The notes under the pieces: model-generated
The model's input: the letters and a program-made list of their open reading frames with translations, nothing else
Databases searched by the model: none
Told to the model about the DNA's origin: nothing
NCBI RefSeq assembly: GCF_008364685.1
Contig: NZ_VTTL01000010.1
Coordinates: 1-64,000, forward strand
Direction of reading: 5' to 3'
Origin: Xanthobacter oligotrophicus
Lineage (GTDB): Bacteria; Pseudomonadota; Alphaproteobacteria; Rhizobiales; Xanthobacteraceae
Length of the DNA stretch: 64,000 nt
Position numbers and translations under genes: made by a program
In this document: positions 55,907 to 64,000 of the stretch, one piece after another
Layout of the letters: every line of letters starts with the position of its first letter
Position numbering within the stretch: position 1 is the first letter of the stretch

Positions 55907-56836
55907 ATGATCGTGCGGCCGCGACCGGGACTGCTCCGGCTGTTCTTCATCCTGCGGGGATCGGTGCTCCAGCGCATCTTCCCGCAGGTGGTGGTGGTGA
56001 TGGCGCTGTCGGGCGCCGTTGTGCTGGCCCATCGCACCGATCCCGGCCGCATCCCGAGCTTCGACGGGGCGCCGTTCGCGCTGCTCGGCATCGCCCTGTC
56101 GGTGTTTCTCGGCTTCTCCAACAACGCCTGCTACGACCGCTGGTGGGAGGCCCGCAAGGCCTGGGGCCAGCTCATCGCCATGGCGCGGGACCTACTGCGC
56201 CAGAGCCTGATTCTGGAGCATCGCGGGCCTGAGGCGGTGGCGGGCCGGCGGCGGCTGGTGGATCTCGCCATCGCCTTCCCCCACGCCCTGGTCGTGCATC
56301 TGCGCGAGGGGGCCGCGACGGCCGACCTTTTGCGCGTCCTGCCGGCGGGCCTGTCGCACACGCCGCCGGGCGTGTCGGACCGGTTTCTGCCCGATCGCAT
56401 CCTGCGCGAGATGGGCGCCGTGCTGGCAACGCTGCGGCAGGCGGGCCACCTCTCCGACAACGAGTTCGTCATGCTCGACGGGGTGCTCAGCCGCACGACT
56501 GAGGCGCTCACCACCTGCGAGCGCATCAAGACCACGCCGGTGCCCTTCGGCTACACCCTGCTGCTCCACCGCACGGCGTACCTGTTCTGCTTCCTGCTGC
56601 CGTTCGGCTTCGCCGACGTGCTGGGCTGGGGCACGCCGCTGGCGGCGGCATTGGTGGCCTATACCTTCTTCGGCCTGGATGCCCTGGGCAGCGAGCTGGA
56701 GGAACCCTTCGGCACGCTGCCCAACGACCTGCCCATCGCGGCGCTGGCTACCGGCATCGAGATCATCCTGAGGGAAGGCATGGGCGAGGGCGATCTGCCG
56801 GCGGCGCCGGTACCGGAAGCCTATCTGTTGCTGTAG
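55907..56836 (+). CDS. Bestrophin-family membrane protein (UPF0187)
   Basis: A 309-residue protein with four helices. Conserved segments: GIALSVFLGFSNNACYDRWWEARKAWGQLI (bestrophin signature, Arg-Trp-Trp-Glu), FGYTLLLHRTAYLFCFLLPF and a C-terminal EEPFGTLPNDLPI. Bacterial bestrophins form pentameric ion channels; the conducted ion is unknown. It follows metC by 93 bases. Confidence 0.85.
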   Translation: MIVRPRPGLLRLFFILRGSVLQRIFPQVVVVMALSGAVVLAHRTDPGRIPSFDGAPFALLGIALSVFLGFSNNACYDRWWEARKAWGQLIAMARDLLRQSLILEHRGPEAVAGRRRLVDLAIAFPHALVVHLREGAATADLLRVLPAGLSHTPPGVSDRFLPDRILREMGAVLATLRQAGHLSDNEFVMLDGVLSRTTEALTTCERIKTTPVPFGYTLLLHRTAYLFCFLLPFGFADVLGWGTPLAAALVAYTFFGLDALGSELEEPFGTLPNDLPIAALATGIEIILREGMGEGDLPAAPVPEAYLLL

Positions 56837-56899
56837 GTGAAACCGCCGCGCGGGCCGGGCGTTCTTCTCTGGCGGAGGCTGGGCCGCAAGGAGGGCGTC

Positions 56900-57094
56900 A
56901 TGCAGAACCCCACCGGAACCGAGGAGGAGCGCGGATTTCGCGATCCCGACGCGCACACGCCGGACGGCGCGCCGGTGAAGAGCGGGGTCCAGGCCCGCCA
57001 GGGCGTCATCTCGGGGCGCATCCTGACCGTGCTGACCGTGGGCCTGGTCCTCGTGGTGCTCGCCCTGACCATAAGCTATTGCAGCGCCGGCTAG
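56900..57094 (+). CDS. Small membrane protein of unknown function
   Basis: A 64-residue protein: an acidic, charged N-terminal half (MQNPTGTEEERGFRDPDAHT) and one membrane helix near the end (ILTVLTVGLVLVVLALTISYC). AAGGAGGG precedes ATG 56900. It lies 63 bases after the bestrophin stop and may be co-transcribed. No family recognised. Confidence 0.6.
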   Translation: MQNPTGTEEERGFRDPDAHTPDGAPVKSGVQARQGVISGRILTVLTVGLVLVVLALTISYCSAG

Positions 57095-57196
57095 AGCGTT
57101 CTCGAGCGAAGTGGACACCGGTTCGCGTGAGGAAAACGCGATAATACAAGAGTCTGGAGCGATTGCCGTGAGCCAGGGCGAGCGGAAAACGCTCCA
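57093..57196. repeat. Dispersed intergenic repeat (GAGCGTTCTCGAGCG type)
   Basis: AGAGCGTTCTCGAGCGAAGT, then GGACACCGGTTCGCGTGAGGAAAACGCG and AGTCTGGAGCGATTGC, ending GCGAGCGGAAAACGCTCCAG. The ends (GAGCGTTCTCG and AAAACGCTC) are imperfect inverted repeats. I recognise the sequence type as widespread in Xanthobacteraceae and Bradyrhizobiaceae genomes. It lies between convergent genes. Confidence 0.65.
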
Positions 57197-57204
57197 GGGC
57201 GTCC

Positions 57205-58062
57205 TCAGACCGGGATATTGTCGATGAGCCGGGTCTCGCCGAGCCACGCCGCCGCCAGCAGGCGGATGGGCTCGGGACCGGCCTCCGGCCCCTCCTTCAG
57301 GGGCGCGAGGGTGTCGGCGTTGCGGGCGGCCACATAGTCCACCTTCAGGCCCAGCGCCTCGATCATGCCGCGCGCGACACCGACCGCCGCCTGCGGCGCA
57401 GTGCCGGTACGGATCGCCTCGGCGGCGCGGGTGAGGGCGGTGTAGATCACCGGCGCGATGGTGCGCTGCTCCTCGTCCAGATAGGCGTTGCGGGAGGACA
57501 GGGCGAGGCCGTCTTCCTCGCGGATGGTGGGCAGGCCCACCACCTCGACCCCCAGGTCCAGGTCCCGCGACAGGCGGGTCACCACCTTGAGCTGCTGGTA
57601 GTCCTTCTCGCCGAACATGGCGTAGTCCGGCGCGCACTGGATAAAGAGCTTGCCCACCACGGTGGCGACGCCGCCGAAGAAATGCGGGCGGAAGTCCGTC
57701 TCCAGCCCTTCCGAGGGGCCGCCGACCGCAATGCGGGTAACGAAGCCGGACGGGTACATCTCGGTTGGCGTCGGCGCGTAGACGAGGTCCACGCCCACGT
57801 CCGCCAGCTTGTAGAGGTCAGCCTCCAGCGCGCGCGGGTATTGCGAGAAGTCCTCGTGCGGGGCGAACTGGGTTGGGTTCACGAAGATGGACACCACGGT
57901 GCGCTGCGCCAGTTCGCGCGCCTTTTCCGCCAGCGCCACATGGCCGGCGTGCAGCGCGCCCATGGTGGGCACCAGCGCCACCCGCGCGCCCTCAGCGCGG
58001 AATTCCGCCACCCGCGCCCTGAGGTCGCGAACGCGCCCCACCACCTTCGGCAATGTCGCCAT
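57205..58062 (-). CDS. panC: Pantoate--beta-alanine ligase
   Basis: A 285-residue ATP-dependent ligase making pantothenate. The HIGH-type motif is VPTMGALHAGHVALAEKARE; then SIFVNPTQFAPHEDFSQYPR, ADVGVDLVYAPTPTEMYP, FGGVATVVGKLFIQCAPDYAMFGEKDYQQLKVV (Lys-containing second motif) and GLALSSRNAYLD. Length normal. panB is not adjacent. It is divergent from the VWA gene. Confidence 0.94.
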   Translation of the reverse strand: MATLPKVVGRVRDLRARVAEFRAEGARVALVPTMGALHAGHVALAEKARELAQRTVVSIFVNPTQFAPHEDFSQYPRALEADLYKLADVGVDLVYAPTPTEMYPSGFVTRIAVGGPSEGLETDFRPHFFGGVATVVGKLFIQCAPDYAMFGEKDYQQLKVVTRLSRDLDLGVEVVGLPTIREEDGLALSSRNAYLDEEQRTIAPVIYTALTRAAEAIRTGTAPQAAVGVARGMIEALGLKVDYVAARNADTLAPLKEGPEAGPEPIRLLAAAWLGETRLIDNIPV

Positions 58063-58278
58063 GGTCTCAAACCCTCTCCTGCCGCCCGCCGGAGCACTCG
58101 TTCAGGCAGATCCTGCCCCACGGCCCCGGCCGCCGGATGGCAGCGCCGGGAGGAGATAGGGTGTCGCCGTCCCGTCATCAACTGCTGAGTTGGCGTTTCC
58201 TTGCGCGTTTCCCGGCGCGGCGCCCCCGCCCCTTGGTTCGGCGGGCGGGCCGGCTTATGTGTGGACCAAGAGGCCCCC

Positions 58279-59025
58279 ATGGCGAAAACCGACGACAAGA
58301 GCGCGCGCCTGCCCAAGGCGCGGGATACGGCGCGAGACACGGCATCCCCGGTGGTTTCCGGCGCCGACGACGTGGCGCGTTTCCTGGCCGCCGCGCGGGC
58401 CATGCCTCCGGCGCGGCCGGCGGACGGGCGCGGGCGCCTCGCCTTCGCCCTCGATGCCACCGGCTCGCGCCAGCCCACCTGGACGCTCGCCTGCGACATC
58501 CAGGCCGACATGTTCGCCTCCGCCGCCGCCCATGGCGGGCTCGACATGCAGATCGTCTATTACCGGGGGCAGGGGGAATGCCGGGCCTCGCCCTTCGTGA
58601 CCGATGCGGCAACGCTCGGCGCCCTCATGCGTCGCATCGCCTGCCAGGGCGGGCTCACCCAGATCCATCGCGTGCTCGCCCACCTGTCGCGGGAGGCGGA
58701 GCGTTCCGGCCTCAAGGCGGCGGTGTTCGTCGGCGACGCCATGGAGGAGGACGCCGCCCGGCTCATCGAGGCGGCGGGTCAGCTGGCGCTGCGCGGGGTG
58801 CGGCTGTTCATGTTCCAGGAGGGGCGCGACAGCCGGGTGGAGGAGGTGTTCCGCACCCTGGCGGATGTGACCTCCGGCGCCTATTGCCGGTTCGATGCGC
58901 ACGCCCCTGATGAGTTGCGCCAGCTTCTGTCGGCGGTGGCGGCCTATGCGGCGGGCGGGCGCCTTGCACTTGCCAACCGGCGCGATGCGGGGGCGCGCCT
59001 GCTCATCGCCGCGCTCGGCCGCTGA
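58279..59025 (+). CDS. VWA-domain-like protein
   Basis: A 248-residue protein. LAFALDATGSRQPTW carries a MIDAS-like Asp-x-Thr-x-Ser; AAVFVGDAMEEDAARLIEAAGQL and ALRGVRLFMFQEGRDSRVEEVF form the rest of a Rossmann-type VWA fold. AAGAGG precedes ATG 58279. No signal peptide is present. Next downstream, 53 bases away, is a J-domain membrane protein; the pair recurs in memory in related genomes but has no defined function. Confidence 0.7.
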   Translation: MAKTDDKSARLPKARDTARDTASPVVSGADDVARFLAAARAMPPARPADGRGRLAFALDATGSRQPTWTLACDIQADMFASAAAHGGLDMQIVYYRGQGECRASPFVTDAATLGALMRRIACQGGLTQIHRVLAHLSREAERSGLKAAVFVGDAMEEDAARLIEAAGQLALRGVRLFMFQEGRDSRVEEVFRTLADVTSGAYCRFDAHAPDELRQLLSAVAAYAAGGRLALANRRDAGARLLIAALGR

Positions 59026-59078
59026 GGCGGATGCATGCGCCCAAGCCTTGAACCCGCTCGACCTGTGAGGTGGTTTTC

Positions 59079-59807
59079 GTGATCAGCCTGATTGCCGGTG
59101 CCCTGTTGCTGATCATCGGCCTCTACGGCCTCAAGATCTGGACCAAGGCCGACCCCAAGGTGCTGATGGCCATCCTCATGCGCTCGCTGGCCTACGCCGC
59201 CTTGCTGGGGGCGGCGGGGGCGCTGGCGACTGGGCGATTCGGGGCGGCGATCCCGCTGGCGGCGGTGGGCATCGGCCTGCTGGGCCGGCTCGATCCGCAG
59301 GGGGTGGGCGGCTATCTCGGCAGCCTGTTCCGCAAGCGGGGCGCGCCGCAGGTCTCGAAGGTGCGCACCCAGCTGCTGGAGATGGAGCTGGACCTTGCCA
59401 GCGGCGAGATGAAGGGCGTCGTCGTTTCAGGCCCCAATGCCGGCACCACGCTTGATGCGCTGGACGTGCCGGCCCTGCTCGCCCTGCGCCGCATCTGCGA
59501 TGCGCAGTCGCTGGCGCTACTCGAAGCTTATCTCGACCGCCGGGCGCCCGCCTGGCGTGAGCACGCACAGGCGGATGCGGGTGGCGGGAATATGGGCGCG
59601 GGTGAGCGCGTCCGCGCGGGCAGCGACGCGATGACCGAAGAGGAAGCCTATGAGATCCTTGGCCTTCAGCCGGGTGCGGAGGCTGAGGCCGTCCGCGCGG
59701 CGCACCGCGCCCTCATGAAGAAGCTCCACCCCGACCTGGGTGGATCCAGCTATCTCGCGGCGAGGATAAATCGCGCCAAGGACGTGATCTTGCGCAAGCA
59801 TGGCTGA
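59079..59807 (+). CDS. Membrane-anchored J-domain protein
   Basis: A 242-residue protein. The N-terminal helix (ISLIAGALLLIIGLYGLKIW) and a second hydrophobic stretch anchor it. The C-terminus is a partial J-domain: AYEILGLQPGAEAEAVRAAHRALMKKLHPDLGGSSYLAARINRAKDVIL with the His-Pro-Asp that activates DnaK/Hsp70. This DjlA/Tim14-like design suggests local recruitment of DnaK to the inner membrane. GTG 59079 is preferred (GAGGTGG upstream) over GTG 59070. Confidence 0.78.
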   Translation: MISLIAGALLLIIGLYGLKIWTKADPKVLMAILMRSLAYAALLGAAGALATGRFGAAIPLAAVGIGLLGRLDPQGVGGYLGSLFRKRGAPQVSKVRTQLLEMELDLASGEMKGVVVSGPNAGTTLDALDVPALLALRRICDAQSLALLEAYLDRRAPAWREHAQADAGGGNMGAGERVRAGSDAMTEEEAYEILGLQPGAEAEAVRAAHRALMKKLHPDLGGSSYLAARINRAKDVILRKHG

Positions 59808-59822
59808 GTCCCGTGCATGACT

Positions 59823-61829
59823 TCAATTCTTGAACGTCATACAGTCGAAGTCATTACGCTTGAGTAAACGGCAGGCTTCGCGGGCGCCCTTTTCGTCCAG
59901 CCCGGCAAAGCGGGCGCGGTAGAGTTCGGACGAACCCTTGGTCACCTTCTCCGTATAGGGATCGGCGCTGCCGAGGACCGACTTGGCGCGGGCCTTGGCG
60001 GCATCGAGCTTGGCCTTGGCCTCGCGCTCGCCGCCGAAGGCGCCGATCTGGATCTGCCAGCCGGAATGGGCGGAGGCCGGCACCGGGGACTTGGCCGGAG
60101 CGGATTTGGCCGTGGCAGAATTGGCCGCCGGCTCGGGGGCGGCCACCGGGCCGAGGGAGGCGGTGCGCACCGGCCGGGCCGGGGCGGCGGCTGCCGGCTG
60201 GGGCGCGCTCTGGGTGCGCTGGGTGGCCTTCATGGCCTGGGCATAGGCGTCGTCGGGTTCCATGGCGGCGATGCGGGCGGCGCGCAGGGCCTGCTCGGAG
60301 GCGCCGCTGGCCACAGCCGAGGCGAGGCGCGAGGTGTCCTTGCCGGCCGGCGCTGCGGCCTGCGGGGCGGTTGCGGGCTGGAGCGACGCGGTCTGAACCG
60401 GGGCCGTCTGGGCCGGAGTGGTCTGCGCCGGAGCTTGCCGCGCGTGGCCCTGGGCCACGGCCTGCACCGCCGAGGCAGCGGGAGAGAGGGTGCCACCGGA
60501 GGGGCCGAGATAGCCGAGCACGCCGGCGGGAGCAGAGAAGCTCGCCGGGGAGGGGGCGGCGGTGGTGGTGGTGGCCGCGGCCTGGACCGGACGCTGCACC
60601 GCCACAGTCTTCACCGCCACCGGGCGGATGGGCTCGGCGGAGCCGGGCTTCACCGGCTGGGCGGCGGCCTGCTGGTTCTGGCCCTGGCGGCTGGCCGGGG
60701 GAATGGAGGCGGTGGTCGCCGGCTCGGCGGCGGCGATCTGCACGGCGGCCGGCTTGGGCAGCGGAGCGACGGCGTGAGGGGTGTCCTCGTCGCGCTGGGC
60801 CACCACCGGCATGGGCGCGGCAAACGAGCGGGTGACGGGAATGGCGGCCTCGGCCACCTCGGTGACCTTGGGCGCGGTGCGCCCGCCGGCATAAGCGACG
60901 TTGAGGTTCTGGCTGATGAGATTGGTCATGCGCGCATCGCGCGAACCGGCGCTGGAGCCGCCCAGCACCACGCCCACCAGGAAGCGCCCGTCGCGCTTGA
61001 CCGAGGTGACGAGGTTGAAGCCGGAGGCCTGGGTATAGCCGGTCTTGATGCCGTCCACGCCCTCCACCCGGCCGAGCAGGCGGTTGTGATTGCCGATGGC
61101 CTGCCCGCGATAATAGAAGGTGCGGGTGGAGAAGTACTTGTATTGCTTGGGAAACTTGTCCTGGATCGCGCGGCCGAGCACGGACAGGTCGCGCGCCGTG
61201 GTCACCTGGTTGGGGTTGGGCAGGCCGGAGGCGTTGCGGAACACGGTGCGGCTCATGCCCAGGGCGCGGGCCTTGCGGGTCATCATCTCCGCGAACTCGG
61301 ATTCCGAGCCGCCGAGGTTTTCCGCGATCACCACCGCCACGTCGTTGGCCGAGCGCGTCACCAGCGCCTTGATGGCGTCTTCCACCTCGATGGAGGAGCC
61401 GGGCTTGACCCCGAGCTTGGAGGGCTGCTGCGAGGCCGCCTTGGCCGAAACCTGAAGATCGCTGTCCAGCTTCAGGTTGCCTGCCTCCAGCTGCTCGAAC
61501 AGGAGGTAAAGGGTCATGATCTTGGTGACTGAGGCAGGATGTCGCAGGGCGTCCGGATTGTCCTCATAGAGTACCTTGCCGGTATTCGCGTCCACGATGA
61601 TGGCGGAGGAGCCATAGCGCCAGCGGCTGGCATCCTCGCTGTCCTGGGCGGATGCGGGCTGGGTCGCGCGCTGTGCGGTTCGGGTCTTGGAGCGCTCCTT
61701 CGAGCGTTCCACATGGGCCTTCTTGCGCGGCTTTGCGTCGGCCACGGTCGCGGTCAGTGAAAATGCCGCAAGCACCGCGAAAGCAAGGGCTTTCGAGGTC
61801 ATGGAGAGGCCGGCCGACGATATGCGCAT
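59823..61829 (-). CDS. D-alanyl-D-alanine carboxypeptidase with C-terminal SPOR domain
   Basis: A 668-residue periplasmic penicillin-binding protein that trims peptidoglycan stem peptides. The signal peptide ends near TVADAKP. The serine peptidase S11 core has PASVTKIMTLYLLF (SxxK), TRSANDVAVVI (SxN) and GIKTGYTQASG (KTG). A long Ala/Pro/Thr-rich linker of about 250 residues leads to a SPOR domain (SGWQIQIGAFGGEREAKAKLDAAK to RLLKRNDFDC) that binds denuded glycan at the septum. ATG 61829 gives a proper signal peptide. Fits DacA/DacF-type division-linked enzymes of Hyphomicrobiales. Confidence 0.9.
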   Translation of the reverse strand: MRISSAGLSMTSKALAFAVLAAFSLTATVADAKPRKKAHVERSKERSKTRTAQRATQPASAQDSEDASRWRYGSSAIIVDANTGKVLYEDNPDALRHPASVTKIMTLYLLFEQLEAGNLKLDSDLQVSAKAASQQPSKLGVKPGSSIEVEDAIKALVTRSANDVAVVIAENLGGSESEFAEMMTRKARALGMSRTVFRNASGLPNPNQVTTARDLSVLGRAIQDKFPKQYKYFSTRTFYYRGQAIGNHNRLLGRVEGVDGIKTGYTQASGFNLVTSVKRDGRFLVGVVLGGSSAGSRDARMTNLISQNLNVAYAGGRTAPKVTEVAEAAIPVTRSFAAPMPVVAQRDEDTPHAVAPLPKPAAVQIAAAEPATTASIPPASRQGQNQQAAAQPVKPGSAEPIRPVAVKTVAVQRPVQAAATTTTAAPSPASFSAPAGVLGYLGPSGGTLSPAASAVQAVAQGHARQAPAQTTPAQTAPVQTASLQPATAPQAAAPAGKDTSRLASAVASGASEQALRAARIAAMEPDDAYAQAMKATQRTQSAPQPAAAAPARPVRTASLGPVAAPEPAANSATAKSAPAKSPVPASAHSGWQIQIGAFGGEREAKAKLDAAKARAKSVLGSADPYTEKVTKGSSELYRARFAGLDEKGAREACRLLKRNDFDCMTFKN

Positions 61830-61984
61830 GCACTTTTGTCCCGTGTCGTTGGTCGCAAACCTGATCCAGTTCCCGCGCCCGTTGTGACCCGGAGCCTTGT
61901 GTAAGGCTTGTGCGTCGCACCGAGGGTTGGAGGAAGCGACCAAGTGCAGAGCCTAAAAACGCGGAGTTACCAAGGCGTAAACCT

Positions 61985-62049
61985 GGCAGCGCTGCCATAT
62001 TGTGCGCTGCACAAAAATCGCTTGACGAGCGTGCTGCAGTGCATAATAT
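61985..62049 (+). promoter_or_regulatory. Phasin promoter with candidate PhaR operators
   Basis: GGCAGCGCTGCC (61985-61996) and TGTGC-GCT-GCACA (62001-62013) are palindromes just upstream of TTGACG (62022-62027), 16 bases, TAATAT (62044-62049). CTGCAG lies inside the spacer. PhaR-type repressors of phasin genes bind TGC/GCA-rich inverted repeats, so these are plausible sites. Confidence 0.6.
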
Positions 62050-62120
62050 TTACAACTGAGCGGAGGCAATAACCACTCTGCGCGGGGCCGGCCGATTTGC
62101 CGGCAAAAAGGGGACTCCCA

Positions 62121-62465
62121 ATGGTTCAGACCGCTGAAGAGCTGCAGAAGATCAGCAAGGACAACATCGAATCCGCCCTCAAGAGCTTCGGCACGCTTTC
62201 CAAGAGCGCCCAGGCGATCGCGGTGGAAATCGCCGACTACACCAAGTCTTCCTTCGAGCAGGGCACCGCTGCCCTCGAGAAGCTGCTCGGCGCCAAGACC
62301 GTTGAGCAGGCCATCGAGATCCAGCAGACCTACCTGAAGTCGGCCTATGAGGGCGCCGTGGCCCAGGCCACCAAGCTCGGCGAGCTCTACACCGAGCTGG
62401 CGAAGGAGACCTACAAGCCCTTCGAGTCGACCCTCGGCAAGACCGGCTTCAAGTTCCCCGGCTGA
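62121..62465 (+). CDS. Phasin (PHA granule-associated protein)
   Basis: A 114-residue helical protein: MVQTAEELQKISKDNIESALKSFGTLSKS, then FEQGTAALEKLLGAKTVEQAIEIQQTYLK and TELAKETYKPFESTLGKTGF. Amphipathic helices without cysteines are typical of the Phasin_2 family that coats polyhydroxyalkanoate granules. AGGGGA precedes ATG 62121. The strong promoter and palindromes upstream fit its usual abundant, PhaR-controlled expression. Confidence 0.85.
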   Translation: MVQTAEELQKISKDNIESALKSFGTLSKSAQAIAVEIADYTKSSFEQGTAALEKLLGAKTVEQAIEIQQTYLKSAYEGAVAQATKLGELYTELAKETYKPFESTLGKTGFKFPG

Positions 62466-62532
62466 GGCTGGCATTTCGCCCGTAACGGGCATCGCGCCGG
62501 AGGCGGCTGTTCTCGCATCCCTCCGGCGTGCC

Positions 62533-62632
62533 GGCTCCCTCGGGAGCCACGCGTAAGTGCGTCAGGCGTAAGTGCGTAACAAGTTCTGCGTATGCGTTCG
62601 GTTGCGTAAGTTGCGTAAAGAAGCGTTGCGTC
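62533..62632 (+). repeat. Short direct repeats GCGTAAGT downstream of the phasin gene
   Basis: A hairpin GGCTCCC-TC-GGGAGCC (62533-62548) is followed by GCGTAAGT at 62551, 62566 and 62605, related GCGTAAAG at 62614 and further TGCGT strings. Spacing is irregular. It is not CRISPR-like. This lies in the 380-base gap before clpS. Confidence 0.5.
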
Positions 62633-62635
62633 ACA

Positions 62636-62660
62636 AGGCCCGGCCCAGCGCCGGGCCTTA
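62636..62660 (+). terminator. Probable terminator after the phasin gene
   Basis: AAGGCCCGGC (62636-62645), loop CCAGC, GCCGGGCCTT (62651-62660): a perfect 10-bp stem, but without a following T-run. It is 170 bases after the phasin stop and probably ends its transcript. Confidence 0.55.
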
Positions 62661-62845
62661 GTCGTTCTGGCGGCCCGCATGGACCCGTCGTGCCGCCGCG
62701 CCCGGCGCGGATGCGGCACTGTGCGGTCCCGGATTCCGCCGCGGCACTGGCGAAGACGCGTCGCTCTTCCTATTATTCTCCTCATTCAGGGAGCTGCGCC
62801 AAACTCCGTGCGACGGCCGGAGCAGCGGAACAGGGCGCGACGGAC

Positions 62846-63220
62846 ATGATGCATATTTCCATTTCCACTTTTCAGGCGCCGGCCCTGGCCGGCCCCGACA
62901 CGCCACCCCGCAGGGGCGGCGATGGTCCCGGCACGGCGGTCATTTCCCGCACCAAGCCGCAGACCAAGCGGCCTTCGCTCTACCGGGTGCTGCTGCTGAA
63001 CGACGACTACACGCCCATGGAGTTCGTGGTGCATGTGCTGGAACGGTTCTTCAACAAGGACCGTGACCAGGCCAACACGATCATGCTCCACGTGCACAAT
63101 CACGGCGTGGGGGAGTGCGGCGTTTTCACCTATGAGGTCGCCGAGACCAAGGTGACGCAGGTGATGGATTTCGCCCGCAAGCACCAGCATCCGCTCCAGT
63201 GCGTGATGGAAAAGAAATAA
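62846..63220 (+). CDS. clpS: ATP-dependent Clp protease adaptor ClpS
   Basis: A 124-residue adaptor that hands N-end-rule substrates to ClpA. The core is typical: [24 protein letters not shown] (substrate-binding Asn-Asp-Asp), [24 protein letters not shown] and [10 protein letters not shown]. The first 40 residues are a flexible extension. ATG 62846 or 62849 are equivalent. clpA follows 238 bases downstream. Confidence 0.95.
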   Translation: MMHISISTFQAPALAGPDTPPRRGGDGPGTAVISRTKPQTKRPSLYRVLLLNDDYTPMEFVVHVLERFFNKDRDQANTIMLHVHNHGVGECGVFTYEVAETKVTQVMDFARKHQHPLQCVMEKK

Positions 63221-63458
63221 GCCGGCTCACGCCCTTCGCGAAAAATCGTGATGAACGAATTTCGGGCCGCTGAGGCCCGGAATGCGAGGCGCTGTCTTGT
63301 GCTCGCCATGGGCGACAGGCTAAGGGAAGCGTTTTTCCATCGCAGGAGGGGCTTGCGCACTGCGGCATCCGGTACGAAGTTTGTGTGAATGGTGCACGCG
63401 CTCCCCAAGCTGGCGGGGTTTCCAAGGGCCGGGAGCGATGCGCGGAAGAGGTGTCGAT

Positions 63459-64000
63459 GCCTACATTCTCACGCAGCCTCGAACAGTCGCTCCATCGCGC
63501 TCTGGCCCTCGCCAACGAACGCCACCACGAATACGCGACCCTCGAGCATCTGCTTCTCTCCCTGGTGGACGATCAGGACGCCGCCGCCGTCATGCGGGCC
63601 TGCAACGTCGACATGGAGAAGCTCCGTCGCAATCTCATCGAATACGTGGATACGGAGCTGGAGAATCTCGTCCAGTCCGGGTCCGATGATTCCAAGCCCA
63701 CCGCCGGCTTCCAGCGCGTCATCCAGCGCGCGGTGATCCATGTGCAGTCCTCGGGCCGGGAAGAGGTGACCGGGGCCAACGTGCTCGTCGCCATCTTCGC
63801 CGAGCGCGAGAGCCACGCCGCCTATTTCCTGCAGGAGCAGGACATGACGCGGTACGACGCGGTCAACTACATCTCCCACGGCATCGCCAAGCGCTCCGGC
63901 ATGTCCGAGAGCCGCCCCGTGCGCGGCGCCGAGGAGGAGACCGAGACCAAGTCCGGCGACGACACCAAGAAGAAGGCCGACGCGCTCGACGCCTATTGCG
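63459..64000 (+). CDS. clpA: ATP-dependent Clp protease ATP-binding subunit ClpA (N-terminal part)
   Basis: The first 180 residues of ClpA; the gene runs past the window end. The N-domain shows FSRSLEQSLHRALALANERHHEYATLEHLLLSL and the second repeat GFQRVIQRAVIHVQSSGREEVTGANVLVAIFAERESHAAYFL. A charged linker (EEETETKSGDDTKKKADAL) follows, before the first AAA+ domain. AGAGG precedes ATG 63459. Adjacent to clpS as in most alphaproteobacteria. Confidence 0.93.

Noticed and set aside
62551-62632. Possible CRISPR array from GCGTAAGT repeats
   Set aside because: Units are only 8 bases with irregular spacing, with no spacer-length pattern and no cas genes in the window.

Overview
The window comes from a GC-rich alphaproteobacterium. 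A general amino-acid ABC transporter in the rhizobial aapJQMP order, a phasin, adjacent clpS and clpA, NADP-isocitrate dehydrogenase, and a dispersed repeat beginning near GAGCGTTCTCGAGCG all point to Hyphomicrobiales. Xanthobacteraceae or a close relative is my best guess, but it is inferred from gene content and not from a marker gene.

Region 1, about 1-24.6 kb, is accessory DNA. It opens with a copper/heavy-metal block: a periplasmic protein, a Met/His-rich multicopper oxidase, an MFS transporter gene broken by one in-frame TAA, a tiny membrane protein, and a copper P-type ATPase whose reading frame is continuous with an upstream isoprenylcysteine-methyltransferase-like gene. A small His-rich membrane protein, a Spy/CpxP-like protein and a DUF3141 protein complete the block. 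A chrA remnant and small hypothetical genes follow. Next is a plasmid/ICE-type module on the minus strand (DUF2493, Toprim, ParB-like, DUF932), in which the ParB-like and DUF932 genes carry the same two-hairpin leader. Then comes a compact, lower-GC minus-strand operon: antitoxin, PIN toxin, SIR2-domain protein, HerA ATPase and a 173-residue protein with a HEPN-type RNGLSH motif. The first four genes overlap or abut, and a TA-type operator/promoter lies in front. This resembles SIR2-HerA (Nezha) anti-phage systems with an extra HEPN gene and a toxin-antitoxin pair at its head, and is the most interesting locus here. A large serine recombinase closes the region and runs directly into an initiator tRNA gene whose 3' end and terminator are duplicated.

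Region 2, about 24.6-64 kb, looks like core chromosome. It holds an alpha/beta hydrolase, trmJ, icd, a K+ channel with a Kef-type antiporter, nitronate monooxygenase with a divergent LysR regulator, ergothioneine genes egtB-egtD, a few small unknown genes, a CvrA/NhaP2-type antiporter, an aminotransferase and an RND efflux pair. These are followed by an ArnT-PAP2-GT2-LABN envelope-lipid operon, hemP with a possible Irr box, two REP-like repeats, aapJQMP, metC, a bestrophin homologue, panC, a VWA protein next to a J-domain protein, a SPOR-containing D-Ala-D-Ala carboxypeptidase, a phasin with candidate PhaR sites, clpS and the start of clpA.

All family assignments were made by reading motifs and recalling families; no database search was run.
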